A stretch of DNA of 6,768 nt. It comes from Pseudomonadota bacterium (GTDB taxonomy: Bacteria; Desulfobacterota; Syntrophobacteria; Syntrophobacterales; Syntrophobacteraceae). The notes under the pieces were generated by a model. It had not been told where the DNA came from. It worked only from the letters and a program-made list of their open reading frames with translations, and searched no databases. Both the position numbers and the translations under genes were made by a program. Each line of letters opens with the position of its first letter. Within the stretch, counting starts at the first letter, position 1. Location: positions 1-6,768 of the forward strand of contig JAEZHY010000132.1 in assembly GCA_023416335.1 (NCBI GenBank). The letters are read 5' to 3'. Shown here in pieces: positions 5,975 to 6,768 of the stretch.

Positions 5975-6628
5975 ATGGCCCAAGGAAAATCCATACTGGT
6001 TGATACCTCCAAGTGTACCGCCTGCCGGGGATGCCAGGTTGCCTGCAAACAGTGGCATGGGCTGCCCGGCACAAAAACGAAGCAGATCGGGACTTATCAG
6101 AACCCGCAGGACCTTTCTGCCGAGACGTGGAAACTCGTCCGTTTCTCCGAAGGGGTGAAAGAAAACGGCAAACCTTACTGGTACTTCTTCTCCGAACAGT
6201 GCCGCCACTGCGTGGAACCTCCGTGCGTGGACGCAATCGGAGGCTACCAGCCCGAAGGCGCGATCAAGAACGAGGCCACCGGGGCGATAATCTTCACGAA
6301 CAAATCCAAAGAAGCCCCTTTCGAGGAAGTACGCGACGCATGTCCGTACAATATTCCCCGCAAGAATGAGAAAACCGGGGAGCTGGCAAAATGTAACATG
6401 TGCATCGACAGGATCACGAACGACAAGCTGCCAGCATGCGTTCAGAGTTGTCCGACCGGCGGACTCGTCTTCGGAGATCGTAAGGAGATTCTGGACATGG
6501 TGAAGAAGCGGGTCGAGGAATTGAAAAAGGCCTACCCGAAAGCCATGGCCCTGAACCCGGATGAAGTGCGCGTGATCTATATTGTAACCGACGATCCCCA
6601 AAAGTATCACAAGTTCGCGGTAGTATGA
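5975..6628 (+). CDS. fdhB: Formate dehydrogenase iron-sulfur subunit FdhB
   Basis: This is the electron-transfer beta subunit of the formate dehydrogenase, 217 residues. It has exactly twelve cysteines: C14-C17-C20-C24 near the N-terminus, C76-C79-C84, C123 (in DACPY), C140-C143 and C155-C159. By ferredoxin-type pairing these make three 4Fe-4S clusters, probably C14/17/20/159, C24/140/143/155 and C76/79/84/123. E. coli FdnH has four clusters and a C-terminal membrane helix; here the fourth cluster's cysteines and the helix are absent and the protein ends in a charged tail (DDPQKYHKFAVV). This is the soluble FdhB form known from Desulfovibrio. It has no signal peptide, so export probably depends on FdhA's Tat signal. 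Ten bases separate it from fdhA. No cytochrome subunit follows in the window. Assignment is firm. Confidence 0.93.
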   Translation: MAQGKSILVDTSKCTACRGCQVACKQWHGLPGTKTKQIGTYQNPQDLSAETWKLVRFSEGVKENGKPYWYFFSEQCRHCVEPPCVDAIGGYQPEGAIKNEATGAIIFTNKSKEAPFEEVRDACPYNIPRKNEKTGELAKCNMCIDRITNDKLPACVQSCPTGGLVFGDRKEILDMVKKRVEELKKAYPKAMALNPDEVRVIYIVTDDPQKYHKFAVV

Positions 6629-6687
6629 TACACAGCGGGGGCCGTTAACAGGTGGAATGTAGAACAAGTAGACGGTGAGTCGTGTAG

Positions 6688-6716
6688 GGTGGGCACGAAG
6701 CTTTACCGTGCCCACC
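6688..6716. repeat. Perfect 10-bp hairpin of the GGTGGGCAC repeat family
   Basis: GGTGGGCACG (6688-6697) and CGTGCCCACC (6707-6716) are perfect inverted copies around AAGCTTTAC. It begins 60 bases past the fdhB stop and would form a very stable RNA hairpin at the operon's 3' end. No T-run follows, so it is not a standard intrinsic terminator, though it may protect the mRNA end. The core recurs at 6757-6766 and, with one change, at 131-140. Confidence 0.65.
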
Positions 6717-6753
6717 ACCCGGCCATCCCGACGAGACTTGATCCGAGGGGACG

Positions 6754-6768
6754 GACGGTGGGCACGAT
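6754..6768. repeat. Partial copy of the GGTGGGCAC repeat at the right edge
   Basis: GACGGTGGGCACGAT repeats the left arm of the hairpin at 6688-6697 and differs by one base from 128-142. The window ends here, so its partner arm, if any, is not visible. The stretch from 6629 to the end contains no gene. Confidence 0.5.

Noticed and set aside
6688..6716. Intrinsic terminator of the fdhAB operon
   Set aside because: The stem is strong, but the following bases (ACCCGGCCATCC) contain no T-run, and the core recurs as a dispersed repeat.
5945..6718. Long minus-strand open frame opposite fdhB
   Set aside because: It is fully antisense to a conserved twelve-cysteine ferredoxin-type gene and has no recognisable motif.

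Overview
The window looks like chromosomal DNA from a GC-rich anaerobic bacterium, most likely a member of the Desulfobacterota (sulfate-reducing or syntrophic deltaproteobacterial type). The case rests on three things: a selenocysteine-containing periplasmic formate dehydrogenase of the FdnG/FdhA type, a short 12-cysteine FdhB partner of the kind found in Desulfovibrio and Syntrophobacter relatives, and a TupA-like oxyanion-binding protein. The taxonomic call is inference from protein style, not a database result.

Layout. 1-269: non-coding, rich in small palindromes and a 9-bp-period TTTCGTG repeat. 270-1127 (minus): secreted TupA-like substrate-binding protein, with no permease or ATPase gene in view. 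1128-1355: divergent intergenic region. 1356-2431 (plus): a DUF1786-family gene (actin/Hsp70-like ATPase style motifs) split by a one-base frameshift near 1911-1922. 2432-2913: 482-bp non-coding stretch with several hairpins, then an AT-rich promoter-like zone with two clean inverted repeats. 2914-5964 (plus): complete formate dehydrogenase catalytic subunit, 1016 residues, read through an in-frame TGA (3499-3501) that falls exactly at the selenocysteine position 196 of E. coli FdnG. 5975-6628 (plus): iron-sulfur subunit, 10 bp downstream. 6629-6768: non-coding, with a perfect 10-bp hairpin and a copy of the same GGTGGGCA-type repeat seen near the left end.

How the genes fit together. FdhA carries a twin-arginine signal, one 4Fe-4S cluster and the Mo/W-bis-MGD-Sec active site. 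FdhB carries exactly twelve cysteines, enough for three 4Fe-4S clusters, and has neither signal peptide nor membrane anchor. The pair therefore looks like a soluble periplasmic FdhAB exported as a folded complex on FdhA's Tat signal, passing electrons from formate (or to CO2) through a separate periplasmic carrier. The TupA-like protein could supply tungstate (or molybdate) for the cofactor. The DUF1786 protein has no established function. No cytochrome b subunit, chaperone or selenium machinery is present here.

The core enzyme is a known system. The points worth a second look are the recoded TGA with a SECIS that does not fold like the E. coli one, the broken DUF1786 gene, the orphan TupA-like gene, the paired inverted repeats ahead of fdhA, and the shared repeat family at the two ends.
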